Origin: Tetranychus cinnabarinus
Taxonomy: Eukaryota > Arthropoda > Arachnida > Trombidiformes > Tetranychidae
Direction of reading: 5' to 3'
Assembly: GCA_022266195.1 (NCBI GenBank)
Contig: WHVY01000007.1
Span: 186,001-250,000 of the forward strand
DNA: 64,000 nucleotides
Positions 1-7,867 of the stretch are shown in pieces. The stretch's first letter is position 1, and each line of letters starts with the position of its first letter. The position numbers and the translations under genes were made by a program. The notes beneath the pieces were generated by a model. It ran no database searches. It saw nothing but the letters and a program-made list of their open reading frames with translations, and was not told the DNA's origin.

Positions 1-1100
1 ATTTAACTGACAATCAACAAAAAATTGCAAGAGAAATGAAAAATATGAGACAAAGGGTTGATAATTATTTTAAGTATTCACCTTTAAGTATTTTGACTAC
101 TTCAAAAACTATGATGGAACTTTCAGCAATGAAGCAAAAACTGGAAATAATGGAACCAGATATTCGCAAGAAGAAATTGAATCAAAATCTATTAAAAATG
201 TTTAACGTGCAATTGCCATGTGGAGATTCCTGTCCAGCTGATCTAGCTAAAAATTTCACTTGTGAATTTGATGATTCTAATTCTGCAATCCGTAAACTCA
301 AGCTGACATTTGAATCTGCTGTAATCGACCAAAACAAAACCATTTATAAAGCTGACCCTTTTCGGCTTTATGAATTCAATGGAAGCCATTATTGTAGTAA
401 AACATACATTGGTCCAAAGTATGTCATTTGGCGTGACACACTGATTTGTCCTTTTGAAAAAGAAGACGTTGAAAACACTGAAAGTACTATTTTGACTCCA
501 GTAGACGAAGATTGTGTTACAACTGAAAATACTGACTTAAAAGATTACTGGCAAACTGGTAATTGCGTTGAAAATTTAAAGAAAGCGGATATTCAAATTA
601 AAATTTCCAAAGACGAACTTTACATTTACTGTTTTAAAGAAAATATAACAGTATTTGGAATCACAAAGCCATGTCCTATTTAGACTTTTCGACTATCAAG
701 AGATGTCAGTTTTAAAATTGGTAAACGAGTATATGACGTAAAGACATCCTCAATGACAGTAAACGCATTTGAAACTCTAAAAATCAATTTAATGCTTGAT
801 TCCGAAATCAATGATTTTAATCTGAAACCTGTTTCAGTAAACCTCACGACCCTTGATGTTATGTCACATATAAAACGAATTTCATCCCAGTCTTCTTATA
901 TGTACATTATGATAGTAATCATCGTTTTAATACTATTAGTAATTTTGGTTTACTGTTTACGCAAATGTAAAAGACCTCGATATCTGGAATACATACCACC
1001 TCGACCAAGAGAAAATAAACAATTCATCGGTTTGATATCTACTATCCCGTCAACAAAAAGAAAGAGACCAAGGGACTATCGTGTTGATCATTTATACTAA
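1..1100 (+). pseudogene. Retroelement envelope-like protein, 3' part, broken by an in-frame stop
   Basis: The frame is open from the left window edge, so the gene starts outside. A TAG at 681-683 ends the first part, and the same frame continues open to the TAA at 1100, so a single amber codon breaks it. Visible features are a coiled-coil-like stretch near the start, a Cys-rich ectodomain with several N-glycosylation sequons, a single membrane segment (about 900-955) and a short basic, Pro-rich tail. An 'ADPF-LY' segment and the following Cys-containing block closely match the env frame of the intact-looking retroelement at 11.9-13.6 kb, which identifies the family. The role in the family would be a membrane-fusion glycoprotein of an errantivirus-like element. 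This copy looks dead, and the rest of its element is outside the window. Confidence 0.65.
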
Positions 1101-1141
1101 TGGATTTATTACGCTAATCAAAAGAGAGACCTTTTGAAGCT

Positions 1142-1367
1142 GGGCCGGGGGAAATGCAAAAAACAAACGCATCTGCACCTTAAATAAATAATAATAGTTT
1201 TATTGTTCTTGTTATTTTGTTACAACCTTTTCATGTTATTGACATAGATGTATCTCGAATATTGTTATCTTGTATCAATCAATAATTACACAGATGTGTC
1301 TCGAATTGAAACAATGTTTACTCTTAAATGAGTATAAAAACGAACTGTTTTAAAATTAAATTTATCA
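1142..1367 (+). mobile_element. Polypurine tract and start of an LTR-like region of the left-edge retroelement
   Basis: A purine-rich tract with GGGCCGGGGGAAA at 1142-1154 follows the env remnant and is directly followed by TG at 1155, the layout expected at a 3' LTR boundary. The next 200 bp have LTR-promoter features: two spaced copies of a motif close to AGATGTRTCTCGAAT (about 1247 and 1293) and a TATAAAA at 1333-1339. I see no matching LTR end or second LTR. The sequence runs straight into the 3' end of the ATPase-like gene on the other strand, so the LTR may be truncated. Confidence 0.4.
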
Positions 1368-1892
1368 TTAAAGTAATGGTTTCAATCTACTAACATCTCT
1401 AGTCTTTACCATCAACTTTATTTTGATCACTATGTTAGTTGCAATCGATTGGTCTCTAGGATTTTTGAACAGAACAATATATTGTGTATTCAAGGAAATG
1501 TTCCGACTTTCATTTCCTCTCATAAAAAAGTTTTGTACTAATAGAATTATTGATAGATTTCTATGGTGGGAACCCTTCGTAAAAATTTCTGATATTGTCT
1601 TTGATGCTGCTGCTTCATGCATCAAATCATCTATAATTATCCATTGAGGAGTGGTTCCATCAAGCATATTCATTAAATTATCAGGTAATCCTTTCACGAA
1701 ATTAACAGATTTTATTGTAGAAAATAAACTCTGCCACTCTCCATAAAAGTAAGTGATATTTGTAGGTGATGGTTTACAAACACGAATTTTGTTCTGTATT
1801 AACTTTTTTATCCAGTAAGTCTTACCAGAGCCGGTTGGTCCCGAAACCAACATTGTGAAAGGATGCTGTAAATACACAGAGTAAAGCTTCAT
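1368..1892 (-). CDS. A32/FtsK-HerA-like packaging ATPase, C-terminus probably truncated
   Basis: This 174-residue protein has a Walker A motif GPTGSGKT (residues 18-25), a Walker B IIIDD (85-89), a 'TKGSHHRNLS' block (105-114) and a VQN sensor-like motif (119-121). This is the pattern of genome-packaging-type ATPases of DNA viruses and virus-like transposons. The last 30 residues after 'KNPRD' no longer look like the family and the protein is short, so the C-terminal part may be lost or frameshifted. It begins with a good ATG. The stop of the next small ORF lies only about 35 bases upstream, consistent with compact viral packing. Function would be ATP-driven DNA translocation or packaging, inferred from motifs only. 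Confidence 0.6.
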   Translation of the reverse strand: MKLYSVYLQHPFTMLVSGPTGSGKTYWIKKLIQNKIRVCKPSPTNITYFYGEWQSLFSTIKSVNFVKGLPDNLMNMLDGTTPQWIIIDDLMHEAAASKTISEIFTKGSHHRNLSIILLVQNFFMRGNESRNISLNTQYIVLFKNPRDQSIATNIVIKIKLMVKTRDVSRLKPLL

Positions 1893-1927
1893 AATGATTT
1901 TTTATTCAATTAACAAATTCATCAATC

Positions 1928-2077
1928 TTATACAGTTTTAGTGGTATTTTGAACAAATTTCTGCATATAATGAACAACTGATGATGAACATTTTGCATTA
2001 CGACAACTATTGGAGTGAAGTGAACAAACTGCCATCATAGATAGAACCATCATTAATATTCTTATTAGTTGCTCCAT
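1928..2077 (-). CDS. Small secreted or membrane-anchored protein, 49 aa
   Basis: An ATG-initiated ORF of 49 codons fills the gap between the ATPase-like gene and the next minus-strand ORF, with 3 bases to one neighbour and about 35 to the other. The first 20 residues form a Met/Leu-rich hydrophobic segment typical of a signal peptide or anchor. A short tail with two Cys and one N-glycosylation sequon follows. I recognise no family. Support comes from its exact fit in a tightly packed same-strand gene row. Confidence 0.35.
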   Translation of the reverse strand: MEQLIRILMMVLSMMAVCSLHSNSCRNAKCSSSVVHYMQKFVQNTTKTV

Positions 2078-2080
2078 AGG

Positions 2081-2437
2081 CTAAAAGGTTGATTGAGGTA
2101 TATCCAAAAATTCTAAGAACTCTTCAGCTTCCTTTGATTTAACAGCGACATGTTTTTTCAAACTGTAGATTTTGTTGTAACAATTTTCAATTTCCTTGCA
2201 AACTTTTACAACACCACGAATTCCGTGAGGTTTTCCAAGTCCTAATCCATGATGGTATTTTTCCAAAAATCGAGCTGAATTTCTTTCTCTTTCTGATAAC
2301 AAATCGTCAATAGTCCCAAGCTGGACACGAAAATGGCAAGTTTTATCATCATTTAACGAGGCTAATTCTCTTAGGAAGAAAGCACCATTTGCATAAAATC
2401 CTTGGCAATCAAAATAAGCACAAATTGAATTCATCAT
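2081..2437 (-). CDS. Unassigned protein with an N-terminal 'F-x-x-QGF' motif (118 aa)
   Basis: The frame is open to 2485, but the first ATG codons are the pair at 2435-2437 and 2432-2434, so I place the start at 2437. The protein opens with an 'FDCQGF' block, then 'F-LRELA', a conserved-looking His, an 'HGLG' segment and a Lys/Glu-rich C-terminus. From memory, short proteins with this QGF/RELA/HG spacing occur as multi-copy genes of uncertain function in animal genomes, perhaps with an RNase H-like fold. I cannot verify that here. Its neighbours (ATPase-like, RING, PC4-like, TBP-like) suggest it belongs to the same virus-like unit. Confidence 0.4.
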   Translation of the reverse strand: MMNSICAYFDCQGFYANGAFFLRELASLNDDKTCHFRVQLGTIDDLLSERERNSARFLEKYHHGLGLGKPHGIRGVVKVCKEIENCYNKIYSLKKHVAVKSKEAEEFLEFLDIPQSTF

Positions 2438-2512
2438 ACTATTTTTTATTTTAGACAATTTTAAAATTACTTTTACAAAAATCAAATTGAAAATGAAAGG
2501 AAAAATGATTAT

Positions 2513-3041
2513 CTAGCTTCTTTTATACTTTGCAAAAGATTCAACTTTTCGTCTACAGACTGCGCATGAATCATGAGCACGCAACCACTGAACTAAACAA
2601 CGTCTACATCCAGTGTGGAAACAAGGGAGACAAACTGTGTCAATTACATTTGAAATACAAATAAAACAATAATCTGTTGAAGTACCACCAACTGTTGCTT
2701 CCGGGTCCGGTGAACAGTTGTATACCTAAAGCAAAGAATATAATTATCACCTTTAAGTTTCATTCATTAAATGGAAAATAGATAACCTTGTAAAGATACG
2801 TTGCCAGTGAATTGAATATATCTCGGTCCAATTCAGCAAATCGAACAGCGCCGGAAACAAATTGTTTATCCTCAATTCTTCTCAAAATACTATCAACATT
2901 CCTCGGAGTAGACATATCATTGAGATTGAATGGATATATGAAAATTTGCTCAAAACGTTCACAATTATCTGGTAAGGATTCTTTGAATCTTTCAATCCGA
3001 GCTGTATCTAGCGCTTGTCCAATCAATTGATCAGGCGTCCA
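2513..3041 (-). CDS. RING-finger protein gene with a 61-nt intron, 5' end uncertain
   Basis: Exon 2 (2513-2725) encodes a compact C-terminal RING: CFIC, then CLPCFH, C-x2-C and a final CAVC, giving the C3HC4-like zinc-ligand order. It ends with a basic tail and TAG. Upstream, exon 1 runs from 2787 to about 3041. An AAG|GTTATC donor at 2786 and a TTTGCTTTAG acceptor at 2726 define a phase-0 intron of 61 nt, typical of very short mite introns. Exon 1 has no ATG at its open 5' limit, where a stop sits just before 3041. It also overlaps the 3' end of the PC4-like frame, so either a frameshift links the two or an upstream exon is missing. The likely role is a ubiquitin ligase or other RING zinc-binding protein. 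Confidence 0.5.
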
Positions 3042-3478
3042 TTATTGACTTCATAAGCGACAAATGAACAAAACAAAAAGAATTCAATCAACAGATCATG
3101 AATTTCTTTCTTTTCCGAATTATTCTTCTGTTGAACACCAAAAAGATAAATTATTCCAGGAAGCAAAGTTTTCAAATGAGCTATCTCAGGTGGTTTTATT
3201 TTTATAACCTTCATCTTCTTGTGAATGGTAATAAAGTTGTAAGCACTTCTTTGTACTTTGAAATCTTCAACTTCGATAAATTCAGGACCTTCCTGAATGA
3301 TGAAATCACGGATAAACTCTTTAAGTAAGATCAGGTGGCGTTTTGCTAGAACAACGCCTCTGTGGGTCGGGTAATCGTTATACCATTCACGGATATCTAC
3401 ACGGGTATAGTGAAAATCTCCTTCATCAGAGAAACCAGATGATAAAGTAAGAACTAAATTATCAGCAAGTTTAAGCAC
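3023..3478 (-). CDS. PC4-like single-stranded-DNA-binding / transcription coactivator-like protein
   Basis: About residues 20-60 carry 'F-YTRVDIREWY' followed by a basic turn and 'RGVVL-K---LLKEFI'. This is the signature of the PC4/Sub1 domain: a VDIREYY strand, a K/RG-I-L strand and an LKE helix. PC4 proteins bind single-stranded DNA and act with TBP/TFIIA in transcription. The rest (60-151) is unassigned. The frame starts with GTG; upstream it is open only to a TAA seven codons earlier and contains no ATG, so the true 5' end is missing, spliced or decayed. A TATAAATA-like sequence (minus strand, about 3608) and a TATAAAA (about 3515) lie in the 135-bp gap before the TBP-like gene. Confidence 0.5.
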   Translation of the reverse strand: MLKLADNLVLTLSSGFSDEGDFHYTRVDIREWYNDYPTHRGVVLAKRHLILLKEFIRDFIIQEGPEFIEVEDFKVQRSAYNFITIHKKMKVIKIKPPEIAHLKTLLPGIIYLFGVQQKNNSEKKEIHDLLIEFFLFCSFVAYEVNNGRLIN

Positions 3479-3613
3479 TGAGTGCTTTCTCCAACGTTAG
3501 TTCGGCATCACAAAAATAATGTATTTTATAAAACAAACAAATTATACAGTTTATAGTTCACTCAAATAAGAAAGGTAGTTAACTGATAATCAAGTAGTGT
3601 TGAACTTGATTAT

Positions 3614-4185
3614 TTATACTTTCTTAAAAGGGAGCGCCCTCTTCATGAAAGCAGCCAATACAATTTCAATATCAGAAAATCTTTGTAATCCATTGATAAC
3701 AATTGAGTTGGTGTGAAAAAACATTAAACAAATCTTGTTGTAGTACCAAAGAGCAGCAGGAAATAGTTCTGGTTCATATATGATATCCGGTTCATTGAAA
3801 AACTTTCGTTTATCAATCTGATAAGGGAGAAAAGACTTGACAGCAATGCTTACAATCTTCTCTAAAAATGAATCATAATCCGGGAACACTATCTTTATTG
3901 TAACAGAAACATCTGCTAGGGATTTAAATCCTGTAGTTGTGACTTTACCAGAAGCAAAAGCAATGCAAGTTTTTTTCCCATCTTTTTTATCCATCCATTA
4001 AATCGTTTACGTCCTTTGTAATCATTTTCCTGGAGATCGATTCTCTGACCAAGATTCCAGATTGAAACAATATTAGTTATCTCATACACAACTGACATCA
4101 TTGATTGTAATGATGAAATGCGATGATCTTTGTAGCTTATATACGTGCTACACTCATCGTCATTACCAGGGTAATGGCGATTCAT
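3614..4185 (-). pseudogene. TATA-binding-protein-like gene, two frames (frameshifted)
   Basis: The ATG frame at 4183-4185 carries a first-repeat TBP signature ('NIVS--NLG--IDL', then 'K-RF') and then leaves frame. The overlapping frame (3614-3994) resumes with 'IAFASGKVTTTGFKS', the end of TBP repeat 1, followed by 'YEPELFP', a hydrophobic strand and 'IVINGL', which is repeat 2. Both repeats of the saddle are therefore present but in different frames, and the change lies among A-runs near 3965-3995. The saddle is somewhat short between the two halves. A TBP homologue beside a PC4-like protein suggests an element-encoded transcription module. Alternatively it is a decayed duplicate of a host gene. 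It is too divergent to be host TBP itself. Confidence 0.6.
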
Positions 4186-4202
4186 TCCTCACGCGAACCA
4201 TA

Positions 4203-4316
4203 ATGGATCAAAAGAAACTAACGCTGCTTTTCATCATTATTTCTATAGTTATAATGATTATAGTTTTATTAGCTCGTATTACACTTCTAGACAATATCAT
4301 ATTTCATAATGTATAA
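4203..4316 (+). CDS. Small single-pass membrane protein (37 aa), divergent to the TBP-like gene
   Basis: An ATG at 4203 opens a 37-codon ORF: a short charged head (M-D-Q-K-K), about 22 strongly hydrophobic residues rich in Ile, then a short tail. It begins 17 bases beyond the start codon of the TBP-like gene on the other strand. Small membrane proteins of this kind are common in DNA viruses, but at this length it may be chance in AT-rich DNA. Confidence 0.25.
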   Translation: MDQKKLTLLFIIISIVIMIIVLLARITLLDNIIFHNV

Positions 4317-4476
4317 TTAGCCTGATTTCTTTCATTAAGAAATAAGACAGATGGAAGTGCCTAGATAGGGGGTTGGGCATTCTTACGTCATTGATTAGGG
4401 TCCGGAAAGTGCCTGGATGGGGAGAAGGAAACCGGAAGGTCCGGAAGTGTGAGAAATTTCTCTTTTATTTACTACT
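4317..4476. other. Spacer between the virus-like cluster and the DEG/ENaC fragment
   Basis: No ORF of note. It holds two near-copies of a GGAAGTGCCTRGAT-type motif (about 4351 and 4406), then a GC-richer CCGGAAGGTCCGGAAGTG stretch. Homology to the DEG/ENaC genes begins abruptly near 4477, so a rearrangement junction lies here. Confidence 0.4.
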
Positions 4477-4897
4477 ACCCAGGCTGTAGCCAATTTATCA
4501 GCCTTTTGGATAATCATTAAATATGCACCATGTGCAAATATAGGCATATCAACTAGACTGGTGAATCTGATTTCAAAATATGGGCCAAATGAGTGACCAA
4601 TAATTGCAATGTTTCCTGCGTAGGAATCTGCGTTGTTGGTTCTGCCAGTAATTAGTGCAGCTTGTTCTGTGCAAGATATGCGAAGGAAGATGGCAAATCC
4701 AGAAAAATACCGTTTCAACTTGCACTTGCCAATTGGGACATTTACATTTCCAATTTGGACATAGTCGATCTGGTCTCGAGGATCAACTGTTAGCTCATTT
4801 ATATCCTTCACTTTGATGAATGTGTAAAGGGCAAAAGATGATAAAGTGGCAGCTTTCTTAACTTCATGGAAACATACGCTTTCAAAATTATCAAACG
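4477..4897 (-). pseudogene. DEG/ENaC-like subfamily B gene, middle part (split by the retrotransposon)
   Basis: This segment encodes the extracellular middle of a subfamily B channel ('FHEVKKAA...FIKVKDINELT', 'FSGFAIFLRIS', 'IGHSFGPYF-IRFTS', 'FMIIQKADKLATAW'). It matches the intact gene at 42155-43468 block by block. It stops at 4477, so the second half, including the Cys-rich region and the second membrane segment, is gone. Its 5' part lies 11.1 kb away at 15998-16258, and the LTR retrotransposon sits exactly between them. The gene is therefore both interrupted and 3'-truncated. Confidence 0.75.
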
Positions 4898-5668
4898 TGT
4901 AAGAAAAGCTGGTTTTTAACCAGTTTTGGTAAACACTACCTTTCCCTACCTCCAGTAGGTAGGGAAAGGCCACAATTGGTTGTTTTTTGTTGGGTCGGCC
5001 ATTTTTTGAGGGAGACGAATTTCTCCCTCACTCCGCATAAAATGGCCGACATTTTCTTTGTTCGGGCGTCGGATGGACCAGCAGCGGAAGCCCTTTTTGG
5101 TTAATAGTCTAACCCAATTTTGCTGAGTAAATTTTACTAAGTTACTTCACAAGTGTTTACATCTATAATAAGATTTACAATTTACCTAAAGTGGTGATCA
5201 ACATTATATACAACATTTATACATCTTTATACATCTTTATCTACATCTTTATATACGTCTTTATATACATCTTTATATACAACTCTGTACAATTGTTATA
5301 AACAGTGAGATTCATTAAATTCCAGTGTTATACCGCCGTTCTATTCGGTCAACCGTACTTAAATAAGTGTTACTGACTGTTACATCTTCTAGACCAGCTA
5401 GTGTTTTATTCATAACTTCCACCAATGATAGGTATAAACTCATCCAAATTGAAGTAACTGTTCAGTGCGTTTAGTTACCAACTACAACTGGTTTATGTTA
5501 CCTGATCATCAGTATATGTGACCTGGAGCTGAATTACCTACCATTTATATTTAATTAGTCCAAGTTTACGTACTATGTATTAATAAGAAACTCCTAAATT
5601 TGTAACCTATTCCATATCTCCCTTTCAAATAAATCTATTTCACCTTCCATCACCTATTACTCCACAAT
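4898..5668 (+). repeat. 5' LTR
   Basis: It starts TGTAAG and ends near CCACAA(T). It contains an inverted AGGTAGGGAAAGG/CCTTTCCCTACCT pair (about 4946-4976). About six imperfect copies of an ACATCTTTAT(AT) unit lie at 5215-5282 and may bind a transcription factor. A polyadenylation signal AATAAA is at 5628-5633. The GC-richer block 4993-5095 stands out from the AT-rich remainder. The ends are set by comparison with the 3' LTR and could be off by one or two bases. Confidence 0.85.
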
Positions 5669-5670
5669 TT

Positions 5671-5688
5671 TGGCGATCTTGCCAGGAT
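5671..5688 (+). other. tRNA primer-binding site
   Basis: TGGCGATCTTGCCAGGAT begins two to four bases after the 5' LTR. Its complement ends in CGCCA and reads like the T-arm and acceptor 3' end of a tRNA, as expected for the minus-strand primer site. I do not assign the tRNA species without a tRNA set to compare. Confidence 0.65.
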
Positions 5689-6780
5689 GGCATCAAATTA
5701 GAAGACTTTGGGTGCTGCTCCTGATTACTTGGACCAAGTTGGACTAAGTTAAGTAAAACTTTTAAAAGTAATCTATTATCTGATTCATCTATGCTGTTAA
5801 GGGTATCTTAACCCGATACACTCACATGTTATTACGAATTTAAAATTACTTCTAATTTGTACCAGATTTAGCACCCTGAGATAGAATAAGTAAAGGTGAT
5901 CAATTGTGATTTATAGTGAAGAAATAAATAAGTGAATGATTTGAATTGAATAATTGACTAGAAATGAAACGTTTTGAGTTAACGATGGATTGTCTAGTTA
6001 GACCAGACAATCCTGTTGATGCAAACATATTTTAGTAACCACATTGACTCCAATATCCTTAATCAAACCAGTTTACCAAGCATTAATACTTTAGTCAATT
6101 GAGTGACAGATTACAATTAGTCATGAAGTAACTGGTGATTAGATTTAAATTAGGCCAACGAAAGACACTGATTCTTCACAAATTAGACTTATAACCTCAT
6201 TTAGTGAACTCAATTGAGCAAAAGTTATTAAGGTAATTGTGTTCCTTGACCTGAATTTAACAGGATATAAATATTGAGTTAAATGCAACTGAACTAAATA
6301 GGTCAACCAAATCAGGTACATTAACAAGTATCAATGCAGTAGCCTGAATTTAAATGAATTTAATGTATAAATGTTGATCACAAATCTGATGAATCAAACT
6401 AAATTGAATTTACTGAATAAACAAAATCGACTGAATTAAATATATGACTAATTGAGTCAAACCAATGCTTAAATTAAATGAAGTAAATAGATTAACCACA
6501 TCGAATTAAATAGATTAAATCAATTAAAATTACTGAACTGAATGGATTTAACAAACTGCATTGACTGGAATTGTTTGAGTCGCTCCATGATTAACTTAAA
6601 CTGAATTCATAATTAACAGAATTCAAATGGGAAAAGATCTGAATTAAAACAACGATTTCCGAACTGATTAAGAAAAAAAAAAATTAATTGAATGAAACCA
6701 TAGATTTAAACTGAATTGAATTAATTAATGAATTAAATGATTACACAATCTGGAGTAACTAATTCAAATGAATTAAATTA
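5689..6780 (+). other. Retrotransposon untranslated leader, first part, with a hairpin
   Basis: No usable ORF. The sequence is very AT-rich and drifts into repeated TGAATTAAAT-like words. One clear secondary structure is present: GGATTGTCT at 5987-5995 pairs perfectly with AGACAATCC at 6005-6013 around a 9-nt loop. It lies about 300 nt after the PBS, where packaging or dimerisation signals often lie in retroelements. Confidence 0.45.
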
Positions 6781-7396
6781 ACTGATTAGTGAATTGAATT
6801 AATTGATTAAAGTAAACTGAATTAACTGATTTGATTAAACTGAATTAACTGATTTGATTAAACTGAATTAACTGATTAAGTAAACTGAATTAATTGATTA
6901 AAGTAAACTGAATTAACTGATTTGATTAAACTGAATTAACTGATTATACTGAACTGAATTAATTGATTAATTGAATTGAATTAACTGATTATAGTAAACT
7001 GAATTAACTGATTATACTGAACTGAATTAATTGATTAATTGAATTGAATTAACTGATTATAGTAAACTGAATTAACTGATTATACTGAACTGAATTAATT
7101 GATTAATTGAATTGAATTAACTGATTATAGTAAACTGAATTAACTGATTATACTGAACTGAATTAATTGATTAATTGAATTGAATTAACTGATTATAGTA
7201 AACTGAATTAACTGATTATACTGAACTGAATTAATTGATTAATTGAATTGAATTAACTGATTATAGTAAACTGAATTAACTGATTATACTGAACTGAATT
7301 AATTGATTAATTGAATTGAATTAACTGATTATAGTAAACTGAATTAACTGATTATACTGAACTGAATTAATTGATTAATTGAATTGAATTAACTGA
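6781..7396 (+). repeat. Tandem repeat in the leader: 68-bp units preceded by shorter units
   Basis: A 68-bp unit starting ACTGAATTAATTGATTAATT recurs at 6953, 7021, 7089, 7157, 7225, 7293 and partly at 7361-7396, with almost no differences between copies. Upstream (6781-6952), shorter 30-33-bp versions built from the same GAATTAACTGATT words occur. The unit is itself made of repeated GAATTAAYTGATT words. Homogeneous copies imply recent expansion. It sits in the 5' untranslated region of the genomic RNA. Confidence 0.85.
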
Positions 7397-7638
7397 TGAT
7401 CAGTCCAACTACAATAATATTTTTCATTGATAGTGAAATAGTTATCCAAGTATTTCTACCTTTAAGTATACTTTTAATAGTTTTGTACTACCTTATGAAC
7501 ATTATTGCATTAGAATCAAACTAAAACCCGGTGATTGGGTGCTTGGTTTATCACTCGGTGATGAGTGGAAGGTAAAATGTGTAAAACCTTTTGTTGTTTT
7601 GTCATTTTAGTCTTGTGGATTCTAATAGGAATTTTAGT
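7397..7638 (+). other. Leader 3' part with two CGGTGAT motifs and a splice-acceptor-like site
   Basis: CCCGGTGATTGGG at 7527 and CTCGGTGATGAG at 7554 are followed by a T-rich tract ending TTTTAG at about 7609. The same motif and the same order (motif copies, pyrimidine tract, AG) recur before the exonuclease ORF. The AG could be a 3' splice site feeding the small membrane-protein ORF. Confidence 0.4.
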
Positions 7639-7848
7639 ATGGAGGACAAAATATATGAAATTCAACTGAACTCATACAGCTCATTAGAAGATTCAGAAAT
7701 TGAAGAAAATCATTTAACTTTTACAATTAATGAATCAAGTATTAACGTAATAGTTTTAATTATTTTAAGCTTACCAATCTTAGTACTTATTTACAAAATA
7801 TTTGCTGACATTTACTATATGTACACAGTTTATAATCAGCCAGCTTAA
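7639..7848 (+). CDS. Small single-pass membrane protein upstream of gag (69 aa)
   Basis: Start at the ATG of 'MEDKIYE' (7639-7641). The N-terminal half is acidic and Ser/Glu-rich, followed by a strong hydrophobic segment (about residues 35-55, rich in Ile/Leu/Val) and a short Tyr-rich tail. It ends 19 bases before the Gag-Pol ATG. The frame stays open upstream without another good ATG. I recognise no family. A membrane protein placed before gag is not a standard part of Ty3/gypsy elements, so it is worth comparing with other copies. Confidence 0.45.
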   Translation: MEDKIYEIQLNSYSSLEDSEIEENHLTFTINESSINVIVLIILSLPILVLIYKIFADIYYMYTVYNQPA

Positions 7849-7867
7849 AGTATAAAATTAAACCAAT

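Noticed and set aside
6953..7396. Regular 68-bp repeats considered as a CRISPR-like array
   Set aside because: The units are contiguous with no unique spacers and lie in a eukaryotic retroelement leader. A simple tandem repeat.
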